Source: Mycocentrospora acerina
Taxonomy: Eukaryota > Ascomycota > Dothideomycetes > Pleosporales
DNA: 64,000 bases
Assembly: GCA_022701365.1 (NCBI GenBank)
Contig: JAKUHH010000229.1
Span: 1-64,000 of the forward strand
Direction of reading: 5' to 3'
The notes beneath the pieces were generated by a model. The model was not told the origin of the DNA and ran no database searches. It worked only from the letters and a program-made list of their open reading frames with translations. This document shows, one piece after another, positions 44,617 through 55,756 of this stretch. The position numbers and the translations under genes were made by a program. Each line of letters begins with the position of its first letter. The stretch's first letter is position 1.

Positions 44617-47600
44617 CTTGAACTGATCGTCGTTCCACCCAGCAATTGGAAAGCTTGGATGGGGTTGGAAAGTCTTGTTCTCTTCTTGTCCCGCGGTTGA
44701 ATTTAATCTTCAGTTGAATTCAACCTGTCGAAAGCGGTATTTGGAACCTGAGGTGTAATGGCGCGATTGGAAGGTATAATATCAAGCAAACAGCACTCGG
44801 CCGAGTGTTTTATAGCCACAGCTTCCCTCGGAACAAGAAAAGATGCAAACCAAGAAATCAGCAGGATAAGATAAAAGGTCTCTGACGAAGGATATATTCC
44901 CGATTGAACATTTCAACCCATACATTTACTTATCTATCAATCTAATGTATCGCCATACCCAACACATGCGACCCGTGAGGGGTTGTTAAAGGATCACCTG
45001 ATGGCCGTTACGAGCCTAGTAATTACCTTACGAAGTATACAAGTCCCGACGCTCTTGGCTTACATATGAACTAGGTGTGAAGGGCTATACTAGGTACTGC
45101 TGATAAGCTTAACGCAGTACAAGCCAGCATCCACGTGTATCGCGACACTCGAGGTTCCCCGCTCCTGCTGCCAGTTGTCAACCGACAGCCATGATGTCAT
45201 GGCAAGCAGAATCTCACTCCGGTACTTGCTAAGAAAGACTTTGAAAGTCGGGACTCAAAGTCAGTAATTGTTTTCTTATCAGATCGAAGATGGCAGGGAC
45301 GGAAAGGAAACTGAATAAATCCTAGCGCACTCTGGGTGGCACTTCTCGGCAGCTATCCGGCAAATTCGAGGGCAGATGCGCATCGTGTGGGAGACATTGT
45401 GAAAGAGCGAGCCCGAAAAGTATCACTTGCAGATGTGTATTACCTTTTCCGTGCATCCAAAGTGCGGGTTTGGCTAATGCACGCTAAATACGACGTTATC
45501 AAAGCTAAAAATAGCGCTGTGAATTTACGCACTATAGCTTTATTGCAATATTTAGTGGCAAAGAACGGATGAAAAGATTTTCTCACCAAGCTGTTCTTTT
45601 ACTTTCGCAAGCACCATTACTGTGGGCTTATTATATTGTGATCATCTCGTAATGCATTAAACATAGTCAAAGTGTTAGAGAGAGTTTATAAATTAATTTG
45701 AGGTCTAAGAAACTGAACGCGAGTTTTTGTTTTGGGTGAAACATGAAGAAAGTGAAATGAAATACTTCAAATTTATGTTTATTCTAGGAATCAGTAATCT
45801 ATCTCAATCTGTTTTGTCCTCTCAATGAGCAACCGACGACATGTTAGTTCAGTCCGAATTGCAATATCTTCGTTGATACCAAACAAGGTATCTTGCCGAT
45901 AAATCCAATCACGTTTAAACTACTGAATAACCCTGCGGTATCTGAAAGTAGTCCTGTGTTCACACTTACTATGTCTATTTACAGCGCCTGGGCGACTCTT
46001 TTCACCGTGTATGTTTCCTTCCCAGAAACACGACCTGCTAGATATATAATTACTACGTTCGCCTATCTGAAGACAGAAGCTTCAGCGTTATAATTGAAAT
46101 TTCCCAGTAACAATAATCAACGGCTCTTCTTAGATGTGATGAATAATGCAGTAGTGCTTCAAGTAGATGTAGGCAAGAAGAGCAAGCCTACTATATCGAG
46201 CTGCTTTTTACCACTAACAAGAGCCTTGCTACAAAATTGAACAGTATCCTACTAACAAGCAGGCTTTTTAAATTTAGAGTAAAGTGTAAAGCAAACACTC
46301 TGCGAATATTAGATTAGGGGTAAGTTCTTTCTGTCAAGAGGTAAATTAAGTTTGAGAAATGAACTTTCCAACGTCAAAGCCACTAATCGTAGACTTAAGT
46401 TCGGCGTTCTCAAAAAAGAGAAAGTACCGAAAAAGCTAAAAGTAAAAATTGTTTCCTTTGATGACAAATTATTAATTAAAAGTTCTTCTATTCTCCGAAG
46501 GCCTTCAAAGTCATGATCTGAATAAACGTATTATATTCAACGGTACTACCAACTTTGAAAGTATGTCTACGCTTCGGGAGCATACCGTAGGTACCATATG
46601 GTCTACCGTGCTGATATATTTGCATGGAGAAGTGGCAAACAGAGTTCTTCCGTGGGAAGCACTTCGAAGAGCCTTTCGTTTTGCGAATCATTAAGTGACT
46701 GCTGCAAAAGATGACATGCCGGTGTAGCTGTAGGTGTTCGGCTACACTTGGAAGAGGGCGAGGAGCCAGAGATGCGGGGCTTGACATGACGTCGCTGGAG
46801 CTATGGCCTCGGCTCCTGCCCCATATTTGAGACTGTTGTATGCGTCGAACACTTAATTTGAGAATAAATGCAGCGGTCCATGTCATTTAAAGGATGAACT
46901 TTGCTACTGGGTTCGAAAGTATGGCTAGACATCGTGTGTATGCACCGCGTCAAGAGCATTCGGGATGTCTAGCAGCGAATCATCTCAGGTCACAATCAAC
47001 AATAAAGTAGAAACATAATTGAAAAGATTGGAATAGGATCGAGAAGTTCTCTTGAGTTTGTATTAAATACCGACATTTGCAAATCAAATAAGGGCCTTCC
47101 CAACACTGAGGGTCTGTAAATGGGCGCCGTTGTTCCATTTCCCCCCCTAACTGGTCTAACTATGATCGGTTTTGGCTCTTCGTATCGATACGCTCGCCTC
47201 CTCAAGCTCCTTCTTAGACACAGTTATTAGTTTGGCTAGTATGGGACGGCCCGTACACTGAACATAATTACAGACACCAGGATGGTAATATCGCACATCC
47301 CAATCGAGAGAGGACTCTACTAAGTGAACAAATTAACAAGATATGCAGAGAATGACGCATTTATTACCTTCCTGTGTCAGATATTATGGTTCCTTTCGAG
47401 CGTAGCCGACGCGGAATCTATCCGATTTCTCTACAACCATTATTAAACTTTCTAGCATTCTAACCCCATCCAGTGTATATGTATTACTCAGACCTTCGGG
47501 TAATGCCCTAACATGCATTGATATTTGTAAGTCCCCGCTTTCCCCACATAGATCCACTACGTGTGGTAATGGAGTCGCCCCAACAATCATAAAAGTGTCT

Positions 47601-47693
47601 TCACTTTTCGGCTCCCGTCACTACCATTCTCTGGCTGAACAGAAACTTTTCCTCCATAGTTCCTAGGTACGAAGATTATCTGCCACCGAAAAC
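44617..47693. other. Gene-poor AT-rich stretch of about 3 kb
   Basis: No intact gene recognised. A minus-strand frame at 47384-47590 (68 aa, with VVDLCGESGDLQISMHVRAL and LESLIMVVEKSDRFRVGYAR) reads like a protein fragment and lies divergent from the following hydrolase, so it could be the end of a decayed gene. The plus frame 45336-45572 is also protein-like but unsupported. The remainder shows nothing. Confidence 0.4.
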
Positions 47694-48733
47694 ATGCCGA
47701 ACACAAAGACAGTGGACGTCCCTCATCTTGGTGGTATCACAGTGGCATACCAAACCTCTGGACCAATTGACCATTCCAAGCCTACTCTAGTGTTGATTAA
47801 TTCTTTTACTACATCTTCTGAACTCTACCGGGATGCGTACTCCAATACAGAACTCACTTCGGTTATGAACCTCGTCGCTATAGAGCTCCTGGGCCACGGC
47901 CAGACTCGTGCCCACAAAACGCACAGTTGGACCTATTGGGATTCGGCGATCATGAATCTGCAACTGCTGGAGAAGCTAGGAGTGGAGAAAGCATTTGTGC
48001 TAGGCACAAGTCAAGGAGGTTGGCTTACAGTCAGGATGGCATTATTGGCTCCAGAAAAGGTGCGAGCATCCATGTTGCTAAACTCAACTTTGCGAACACG
48101 AAAGCTGACTGAACGCAGATTCTCGGTATTGTACCACTTGGTACATCGCTAGATTATGAGTCTGAGCGCACACGTTCTTTGGGTTGTTGGAAGGCTCTTG
48201 AATTGCTCGGCTCGAGGATTTCAGGCGAGTTCTGTACTGACACGGCTGATCCTGATTTTGTGCCGAGCAAAGATTATTCGAACTTCCTGATTGATATCGG
48301 CTTTGGTAAAGATTGCCCAGCTGACGTGAGGGAGTTTTGGAACAACGAGATTGCAAAGAACTATCAAGGAGACGAGGGAAAGAAGAGGATCAGGATGGCT
48401 ACAATCAACCTTCGGGACAGGGATGGATTACACTATCGAGCGGCTGATGTGGTGTGCCCAGTGCTGTGGTTGCATGTAAGTCTTCAGGTCTTCAGCTCTA
48501 TAATTTGCTACTGTATTTGTGGCAGATGGCATAGATGAAAGCTAACTTGAGCCAAGGGCACTGATGATGTAGTATATACTGTTGCCAACGCGAAGGAGGA
48601 AATTACCCTATTCAAAAACTCCCCTGATGCACGTTTGGAAATTGTACAGGGCGGACAGCACTTCCTAAGTGCGTCACACCCGAAAGAAGTGAACGATTAC
48701 GTTATTGCATTTGTAAAGCAGTACTCAAAGTAG
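47694..48733 (+). CDS. Alpha/beta hydrolase fold protein
   Basis: Three exons: 47694-48059, 48119-48475 and 48557-48733, giving 299 aa with phase-0 introns. The fold is clear: GGITVAYQT strand, TLVLINSF, ELLGHGQTR, and the nucleophile elbow LGTSQGGW with Ser106. The acid is probably Asp244 or Asp245 in HGTDD, and the base is His276 in GGQHF. No signal peptide is present, so it is cytosolic. The family covers esterases, epoxide and C-C bond hydrolases and lactonases; the sequence does not allow a choice. The acceptor of intron 2 is uncertain because several AG dinucleotides lie between 48528 and 48556. It lies right of a gene-poor stretch. Confidence 0.88.
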
Positions 48734-49163
48734 ACAATGTTAAAATTAGCTTGGCTTTCAGAACAACAATATTTTTAGTAGAGGCAGCTATCCTAAGCTT
48801 GTCTGGTAATTTCCTGCCATGATCATCTTCTCTCGAAACGTGTGTACAGAGTGAAAGGAAGTTGTCGACCATGTCGCACATTAATGTTTGAAATTTTTAC
48901 CAAGCGTAATGTGGGTCTTTTGGTATTGTTTTGAAGATGCGATGTTTCAGTTGAACCTGTACGTTACTCTCACCATCGTTCCACTTCTAGACCAAGCTCG
49001 TCATCGTACCGGTCTTTCACCACCTGCGCTCGCCAAGACAGGGTCTCGCCTCGCTACCGCGACCTCTTTTCACAACTGATTTTCTCTCAAGCATTAACAA
49101 TGGTATTAGATCGCACACATATTTTGTAATCCAGAAGTCGAAACAACTAAAGCCACGGACGAG
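48734..49163. other. Intergenic stretch
   Basis: No gene seen. It separates the tandem hydrolase and RING genes. Confidence 0.5.
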
Positions 49164-50333
49164 ATGCCTCCTACCATCCTACCTCCCGATAATAACACAC
49201 CTGACGTCACGGCGGCAAACCCTTTGATCGGAACCGAAGACGCGTCTGACCTAAAGCCAGCCCAGTCGACTAAGGCCTCAACTCAGACGCTGTCGTATCT
49301 TCCGCCACAATTTATCATACACTCAACTCTACTTGCAAACTCTCAAGCTGAGGGAATGAAAAGTCATCCAGAAATATTACAAGAGTCTCCACAAGAAATA
49401 AAGGCACCAATGCATGCGACGGTGTCATCATCTGGTGTGGTCGCTGCAAACGTGGTCAACACCACGCAACAGCTTGAAACCTCTACTTCTGCTGATAACC
49501 CAAGTACAGATAAAAGCTCGGCTGCACCTCAGCCCGAAGCAGTTGCAATTTACGGCGCAATTCTCGACGAACTAACTACTTCGTCTCAGGTTTCTCATGC
49601 ACCTGCAGAGATTCTCCCTCCATTACCTCTTCCCCAGATTTTGCTACAGTTGAGTCTGAGTGCTTCAGATCAGTCAACCACTCAGGCGCAGAGTACAGCA
49701 ATCTTTAACAATGATCTTGCAGGGTCCATGTCGATAAACCAAGTTGGAATCGCCCCAGGTTCTGACATGTCCGCTTTTCTTGCAGCTATGGGACCCAATA
49801 TGGTTGCCGGATCAACCCTGTTTCCTCCTCCTGTCATGAATTCGCACACTCTTTTCAGCGAAATGATGGCTGCTCCGAATAACAACGGACCTCTGAGCCA
49901 TCTCACAGTTGCCCCAGGCGGAAATTTTGGCTCGTTCTTTTCGGGGTGGAATCCTCATTTTGTTTTTCCGCTAGACGATGTGCAGAATCGCCACTTCTCT
50001 CGACCTAACTTCGACGCTGTCGTCTTCGTCAACACACTAGAGCAAGTCGATACGTCCACTATTGCCTCCAACGATATGAAATGCCCACACTGCTGGCTGC
50101 CATTCGGCATAACTGACGATGATGACCCATCGTACATCTACTCGTCTGACACTGCGGAAGACCTCATAGTCTTAGCACACATAACAGCATTCAGAGAGCT
50201 GCCACACTGCGAAAAGGCTAGCAACGACCCAGTGAAAACACCTTGTGGCCATCTGTTTGGGAGAAGTTGTTTAATCGATATTCTTGAGAGAATGGACTCC
50301 ATCTGTCCGATGTGTAGGCAGGAACTGCGTTAG
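49164..50333 (+). CDS. RING-finger protein with long disordered N terminus
   Basis: Single exon, 389 aa. Residues 1-290 are rich in Ser, Thr, Pro and Gln with no domain. The C-terminal 83 residues form a C3HC4-type RING: Cys307/Cys310 (CPHC), Cys361-x-His363, Cys369, and Cys381/Cys384 (CPMC). The residue in the usual sixth-ligand position is Gly366 (CGHLFGRSC), so one zinc ligand is missing; Cys349 (LPHC) might substitute. The long spacing between the first and second pair of ligands is also unusual. A role as an E3 ubiquitin ligase is likely from the family; no targeting domain is seen. Confidence 0.82.
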   Translation: MPPTILPPDNNTPDVTAANPLIGTEDASDLKPAQSTKASTQTLSYLPPQFIIHSTLLANSQAEGMKSHPEILQESPQEIKAPMHATVSSSGVVAANVVNTTQQLETSTSADNPSTDKSSAAPQPEAVAIYGAILDELTTSSQVSHAPAEILPPLPLPQILLQLSLSASDQSTTQAQSTAIFNNDLAGSMSINQVGIAPGSDMSAFLAAMGPNMVAGSTLFPPPVMNSHTLFSEMMAAPNNNGPLSHLTVAPGGNFGSFFSGWNPHFVFPLDDVQNRHFSRPNFDAVVFVNTLEQVDTSTIASNDMKCPHCWLPFGITDDDDPSYIYSSDTAEDLIVLAHITAFRELPHCEKASNDPVKTPCGHLFGRSCLIDILERMDSICPMCRQELR

Positions 50334-51251
50334 AAGAATTGGAGAAGTGCAAAGGACATCACAAGACTTGGGCAATGTATATGAATCAGAAGAGCGGTTT
50401 GGATATGGTTAGCCCTATTCTCCAAAACCAACCCTACGACTGAGTTTGCAGTATCTAGATCAGCGCAAACGTATCGGTGGGCGACAGAAACATGATGGCG
50501 ATCAGCGGTTTCGACGTTTCCTTTTCTTCCAATAGCATCCACGATGAATACGATATTTCACTATTGACCGGTTCGTGAATGATTTCTTTTTAGTGGCCAC
50601 ATCTTGATAGTACGTGCGCAACCGGAGTTTGCGACAAAATGCGCAAGGTTTCTGAACTAATTTGTGACTCTGCTGAATGTGTTTGAGTGATGGTTGCATG
50701 GATGGCTCGGGATGTTCCACTCCTGTTCGACAAAAATGTGGACATGAGTGATGACAAGCTCTTCTATACCGCTCTGATTTAAGTGAATAGACTTTACCCA
50801 TCATCTGCTCATCACTAAGTAACTGAAGAATTAGAAAATAAATTACCCGAGAGACTTCTTAGTTTTTGTATGGTCTAGAATTCCAAATTAGAGTGCCTTT
50901 GGCGGTTACTGCGACAAACTCTTGAGAGTGCAAGGTAAAAAATGTTTGATTAAAGGAGCATATAATATAAAAGTACCGGAGCCTGTAATTACTGAGAATT
51001 TTAAAGCGCGATAGTAGCCCATTCAAACAAGTCAACATGTGAAAATAGACAAAACGCCTCAGGTTATTAATAATGTGTAATTTCACAAGGAGCAGGAATT
51101 ATTTCTATGCCCCAAAGATCTAACTTATACAAACACCTCGATTCTATCAATAGCAATATACGCCTTCTCCTGCCCGTTCATTAGCTCAACATCCCCACAC
51201 AATCCTGAACCCCTGTACTGGTGCTGCTGGCGGTACTACGTTCGAAAATTC
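50334..51251. other. Intergenic stretch with one possible small gene
   Basis: The minus frame 50502-50804 (100 aa) is Cys/His-rich, with CHHSCPHFC and KPCAFCRKLRLRTYYQD, and ends in a basic tail (KKRKRRNR). It resembles a small zinc-binding protein but no family is recognised. Nothing else stands out, apart from the ancestral end of the But2-like gene at 51186. Confidence 0.35.
50502..50804 (-). CDS. Possible small Cys/His-rich basic protein
   Basis: 100 aa open frame starting MMGKVYSLKSERYRRAC. Cys pairs CHHSC, HFC and CAFC could bind zinc, and the C terminus is strongly basic. There is no intron. It lies convergent with the RING gene, 168 bp past its stop. No known family is recognised and it may be a chance frame. 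Confidence 0.3.
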   Translation of the reverse strand: MMGKVYSLKSERYRRACHHSCPHFCRTGVEHPEPSMQPSLKHIQQSHKLVQKPCAFCRKLRLRTYYQDVATKKKSFTNRSIVKYRIHRGCYWKKRKRRNR

Positions 51252-51902
51252 CTAATAGTTCGGCTCCCCTACACTATCAAATGCCATTCCCATCTGAAAT
51301 GTCAGTGTCTGATTACATGTCGTTTGCCCAATGGCCGTCACACCCCCGACCTTCCTCGTTCTCTCCAGCGCTACTGGATCTCCGTTCACCATCCCGAACA
51401 CATCTTCCTCCTCGTTGTCAACATATGAGTTCCATGTTGCTATTTCATCCGCCTCACGCTCAACTTGATTCACAAGGAAGCTAGGATTTGAGCCTTGGAT
51501 GCGTTGGAGCTCGGGTCGCGGAAGGACGAATTCTAGACGACACATTGTATTGGTAGTATTTGCAGGTAAGTGCTGGAATTGTACGCGGGTAGCAATTTCC
51601 CCATTTCCGAGGATTTGGCGGCGGAGCATGAAGAAAGTTCGAGCAGCGTGGAGGTGGTCGACACTATAGTCAGGGTAACGCGAGTTGACGACGCTGAAAT
51701 CAGAAGGGTAGACTGTTTGACAACCATTGAGGGTGGTACTGGCGATAGTCGAGACGTTACTGGAATTTGCGTCGCAGAGGGAAATAGAAGAGTTGCAGAT
51801 GATGTTGTTGAGTGGGGTCGATGTGTTCAAAAGTGGGTAGGGAAAGGCTTGGATGTGTGGAAGAAGGATAGCAACGAGGATCGAGACGAGGTCAGCGAGC
51901 AT
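51186..51902 (-). pseudogene. Secreted But2-domain-like protein with an in-frame nonsense codon
   Basis: The minus-strand frame starts at 51902 (MLADLVSILVAILLPHIQAF, signal peptide) and runs 216 codons to a TAG at 51254-51252. Beyond this stop the same frame continues with EFSNVVPPAAPVQGFRIVWGC and ends at a natural TGA at 51188-51186. This final block, with its closing Cys, is what secreted fungal But2-type proteins (PF09792, named from the yeast ubiquitin-3-binding protein But2) usually end in, and a Trp is common where the TAG stands. The region before contains CRLEFVLPRPEL and paired cysteines. No splice pair removes the stop. It is read as a single-base loss-of-function allele, or as a slightly truncated but still secreted protein. 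Confidence 0.6.
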
Positions 51903-52092
51903 TGCTGATTTGCCTTGGACTAGTCGATTCTTGGTTCTTTGTCGTGGGATTCGTAACGGCTAGGCTGTTCGATGCGATAGTGTAATGGATGTCGTCAGAG
52001 AGCTCGAGAGAAGGCTGGCCAAGAAGATAGGTAAAGGCTGATGCTGCTGGCAAAAGTGCATAAAACGAAAATATGAGCGTTTTTGATAACAA
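51892..52092 (-). CDS. Possible small secreted peptide upstream of the But2-like gene
   Basis: 66 aa open frame, MLSKTLIFSFYALLPAASAF signal-like start, then YLLGQPSLELSDDIHY. Its end overlaps the first 11 nt of the But2-like frame in another phase. Two successive signal-peptide starts in 200 bp are odd; it could be a duplicated, frameshifted 5' end or a separate short gene. No homologue is recalled. Confidence 0.3.
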   Translation of the reverse strand: MLSKTLIFSFYALLPAASAFTYLLGQPSLELSDDIHYTIASNSLAVTNPTTKNQESTSPRQISNAR

Positions 52093-53068
52093 TAGGGAGT
52101 GGTATATGATTAGGGATGATGTACAATAGAGTGATCGATAACTAAAGTTCTAGGATGACACGACCACGTAGAAAGGGTGACTTTCATCGGGTCTTCAATG
52201 AAGGTACGCGTGGCAATCATGGCAACTGCAAGAGACCTGGTTACAGAAGTGACATACATGCTGAAATTTTAAAGCAGCAAAACAACAATTACGCAGTGTA
52301 TGTAGTTGAAATCAACTTTTATGACTGCTCAATCGCCGTCTCAGCAATCGCATCAAAAATCCACCCTAAAGGCTGGCCACATGTGCGACATGAACTACCC
52401 GTTTCCAAGATTCTAGCAAATCTTGTCATGTCAAAATCAAGCAATTTGCATCAATGCTTGGCTGACCTGGATGTTCTTGCGTAACGTGCTTGTCTTATGC
52501 CACTATAAGGAAGTTGCATGGGCTGAGCAAAAAAAGAACCGCGGGTCAGCCTGCGCCCAAACTTTATCCTCTGCATCAACAAACGACACACTCCCGAAGA
52601 GATCCAAGGCAGTGGTTTGGCTTGCCACGACCGGTTGAGAATGTTGCAACCACATGCAAGAACTTGTGATTGCCCATGGTTGAAACCACATCATCTGCTC
52701 CCTGTCGCCAAGCTGCTCGCCACCCAATCACAACACAGCCCTTACCAGTCGCCGCTTTCTCGTTGGTTTCGTCTTGGCACGTGGTGCAGCGATCCACTGA
52801 GGGTGTGCGCTGTGTCCTGCTGTTGATCATCGAACTGATTCTTAAGCATACGCAGGGCCTCGCCGTCGACTGCCCTCTCCTTTAAGTTGCCTGGCTCTGC
52901 AGCTTTTTGCTTTTTGCACATGACATTCTCTATTTAAACGACACGCGGCCTACTCGATGCTCGGTGAAATCGCGCTATAGCGGCGATGTGTTTCGTGTAT
53001 GCAACGAGAACCGGACGAAGACGACGATCGAAACGAGGTTAGAAAGGAGCCTGCTGCTTTTGTCCACC
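52093..53068. other. Intergenic stretch upstream of the lipase gene
   Basis: No gene with support. The lipase frame stays open upstream to 52907, but the ATG at 53069 has the better context (CCACCATGG). Confidence 0.5.
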
Positions 53069-54946
53069 ATGGGTCAGAACACCAGCGAACAGGAGCGGCA
53101 CAGTAAGAAAAAGCGCAGCCGTTCGTCATCGAAGCCGTCTAAATCAGGCACAATGGGAAAGCATGCACGCCCATCACAGTCTGAGATGAGCCTACGTCCT
53201 CAGGAATGCGCTCAGCCTGTCCAAATGATACCTACGCAGTATCTACACCCTCATCCGGCATATTCCGGGCATCCACCACCTCCATATTCTGGTCATCCTG
53301 CAAGTCCGCCTCGCCATCCAGTGTATGGCGCGATACCGCAGCAATTGCAGTATGGACATCCTCATGGACCCCAACTATCGCATCCTGTACCGTCCTACGC
53401 TAGTCACTCTACAATACGTGTCGCCTCCCCTTCACCACAAAAAACTGGCGAAAAAAGGGCTCTTAAAGAACAATGGAATAGGCTAGATCGTGTGGCAGCA
53501 AAATCCTACGCCGATCTGCGACAAGGCGCGGGACAAAGCGTGAACAAGCTGACTGCGGACTACATTGAACGGCCGACACATGCGATTGCGATGAAGAGTA
53601 TGCAGATGCTTTGTCAAGGTGCAGCTTTGTGCGACATTATAAGCTCAAAATTTGATGTAGTCATGACCAGCATCGACGAGGATCAATTCAGCGGGAAGGA
53701 GCAGGATCTTCTGGTGTACGAAACCGCACAGCCACACCCGCCACAGTCAAGCACGCCTCTGGGAAAAGGCAAAATAACGAGTGATGTGTACCCGATGTTG
53801 GGCAGCGACAAAGGCTCAAATCACTTCTCCAAAGTCTGGCTTTACTCGAACTCGCGACTTCCGCCCCACCTTCCCCCTTTCAAGGTCTACATACCCACAT
53901 ATCCCTTGCTCTGCCTAGCGGCAACTTACTCGGATCGTGTCTATACACCACCAGCTCCAGGCTCTGGGGAGACGGAAGCTCATGTCCCCGCTGACTGGCG
54001 AAGTGGCACAAAGGCTATGGTTCTCAAATCCATACCAATCGATGACATGAACACTGTTGTTTTCGCCATCCGCGGAAGTCAGACGTTCATGGACTGGGCC
54101 GTGAACTACAACTCTGCGCCCTCAAGTCCTAATGGATTCCTCGATGACCCTTCAAACGTCTGTCATGCTGGGTTCCTCTATGTGGCGCGAAAGATGGTCA
54201 AGCCAGTCGCAGAACGTTTGCGCATCCTCCTGCAAGAAAACCCGTCACGGTCAAATTGCAGTCTACTCATCACCGGTCACTCCGCAGGCGGAGCGGTCGC
54301 TGCGTTGCTATACGCACACATGATGAGCACACAAATCGAGTCGGAGCTCAACTACCTGACTGGCTTTTTTAAGCGCGTTCATTGTATCACTTTCGGTGCA
54401 CCACCTGTCAGCCACCGCCCTCTTCAGAAGCCGGAGGACAAGAGACACAGAAAGAGTCTGTTCTACGCGTTTATCAACGAAGGAGATCCAGTTCCCAGGG
54501 CAGATAAGAACATGGTGAAGAGCTTGTTGAAGCTCTATGCAAATCCAGCACCAAGTGCTACCTGTCTGGGCGCGACAATAGCATCAATCTCGAAGTTAAA
54601 TCTCTCACAACCGCCACCGTTTCCAAAGCCAAAGTCCAAACTCAGCCGTCCGTCGATGTTTACAAAGGCCTCTAAATCCTCGTCACAGCCCGATTCAGCA
54701 TCGATGTCGACGGCGACAGCGCCGTCATGGCCGATACCTCCTCGCACGCTCGTGCCCGCAGGCCGGTTGGTCATTCTACGACAGAAGGTTGGCAGCAGAT
54801 CAGAGGATGATGTCGAGGCCGTAACAGTAGATCATGAACTGCTCAACAAAGTGATGTATGGAGATCCGTTGAAGCATCAGATGCAGATGTACAAACGAAG
54901 AGTAGATGCTATCGCTACAAGGGCTGTTACTGCAGGAGGCTTTTGA
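53069..54946 (+). CDS. Class 3 lipase-like protein
   Basis: Single exon, 625 aa from the ATG at 53069. Residues 1-130 are low complexity and basic at the start, with a His/Pro-rich tract (HPAYSGHPPPPYSGHP). A lipase class 3 domain (PF01764) follows from about residue 290: VFAIRGSQTFMDWAVN, the nucleophile elbow ITGHSAGG with Ser405, and FINEGDPVPRADK with Asp473. A late His603 in LKHQMQMYKRR completes a probable triad, in the H-x-M-x-x-Y context seen in fungal relatives. No signal peptide is present, so it is intracellular and may act on membrane phospholipids or diacylglycerol. The N-terminal stretch may be N-myristoylated (MGQNTSE), which would tie it to membranes. Confidence 0.9.
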   Translation: MGQNTSEQERHSKKKRSRSSSKPSKSGTMGKHARPSQSEMSLRPQECAQPVQMIPTQYLHPHPAYSGHPPPPYSGHPASPPRHPVYGAIPQQLQYGHPHGPQLSHPVPSYASHSTIRVASPSPQKTGEKRALKEQWNRLDRVAAKSYADLRQGAGQSVNKLTADYIERPTHAIAMKSMQMLCQGAALCDIISSKFDVVMTSIDEDQFSGKEQDLLVYETAQPHPPQSSTPLGKGKITSDVYPMLGSDKGSNHFSKVWLYSNSRLPPHLPPFKVYIPTYPLLCLAATYSDRVYTPPAPGSGETEAHVPADWRSGTKAMVLKSIPIDDMNTVVFAIRGSQTFMDWAVNYNSAPSSPNGFLDDPSNVCHAGFLYVARKMVKPVAERLRILLQENPSRSNCSLLITGHSAGGAVAALLYAHMMSTQIESELNYLTGFFKRVHCITFGAPPVSHRPLQKPEDKRHRKSLFYAFINEGDPVPRADKNMVKSLLKLYANPAPSATCLGATIASISKLNLSQPPPFPKPKSKLSRPSMFTKASKSSSQPDSASMSTATAPSWPIPPRTLVPAGRLVILRQKVGSRSEDDVEAVTVDHELLNKVMYGDPLKHQMQMYKRRVDAIATRAVTAGGF

Positions 54947-55756
54947 TACTGGTTGGAATATAGATACACATATATACCCAATGATTATGCGTAGTTGAAT
55001 ATTTCTACTTACTTGGGCTAGTATATACATATCATGACAGTCCGCTCGGTTGCCATGTGGATAGCGACGTACAAGTCACAGTTCCCACGTCCACTTACCT
55101 ATAAAACGATTGTTCAGCACAAGTTTAAAAGTTGCACCTTGCATGCACAGCTGTGAAGTCCACTATTAGTAATGCTGACTCGCAAGCATAGAGTCTTCGG
55201 CAGCGATCATTGCCCATGCGGGGATAGCCGCGGGCTGTTCCAGCTCTACGTTCATCCCTGCTCCGCTATGCTCAACGGTCTCGACGTCGCTGCAGCAAGA
55301 GACGCTCTTAGACGTCGCGTTGCGAAGCACTCACTGACTGGACATGTCGAGATGCCGCGGAGAGGGGACGCTAGTAGCTTACATTCCACCTGAAGTCGTA
55401 ACAAATACACACATTTTGCACAGACCATAGCACCTCGGAACTTCGTACACGTCAGTGCACGGCTATCCCCACCAAAGTGTGGGGAAGAGGAGAATGGGGG
55501 GGGAGGGGGGGCGGGCTCGGGCCATAGTCAAAAACGATGCCAAACACATGCGTGAAGCCGCGCACCAAGAAGTAGCCATCCACTCGGACATGCGGAACGT
55601 TGGACCCACGTCTTGAGTACATATCCGTGTGTTGTCTTGCATCACAAACCAACTTTTGTTTTTTTTCTTCTTTCAAAAATCTACATTACTGATTTTTCTT
55701 TCCTCGCTTACTTCTTCACCGCGCGGGGTTCTTTCAGAGTACACGAGTCCGTCAAG
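54947..55756. other. Intergenic stretch
   Basis: No gene. A poly-G run lies at about 55496-55511. The right end contains the promoter and 5' UTR of the monooxygenase gene. Confidence 0.5.

Noticed and set aside
46488..46886. 132-codon minus frame in the 45-47 kb AT-rich stretch
   Set aside because: No motif, biased composition and no supporting start or splice context.
51186..51254. An intron that would remove the TAG in the But2-like gene
   Set aside because: The only GT...AG pairs around it would give introns of about 20 nt, too short to splice.
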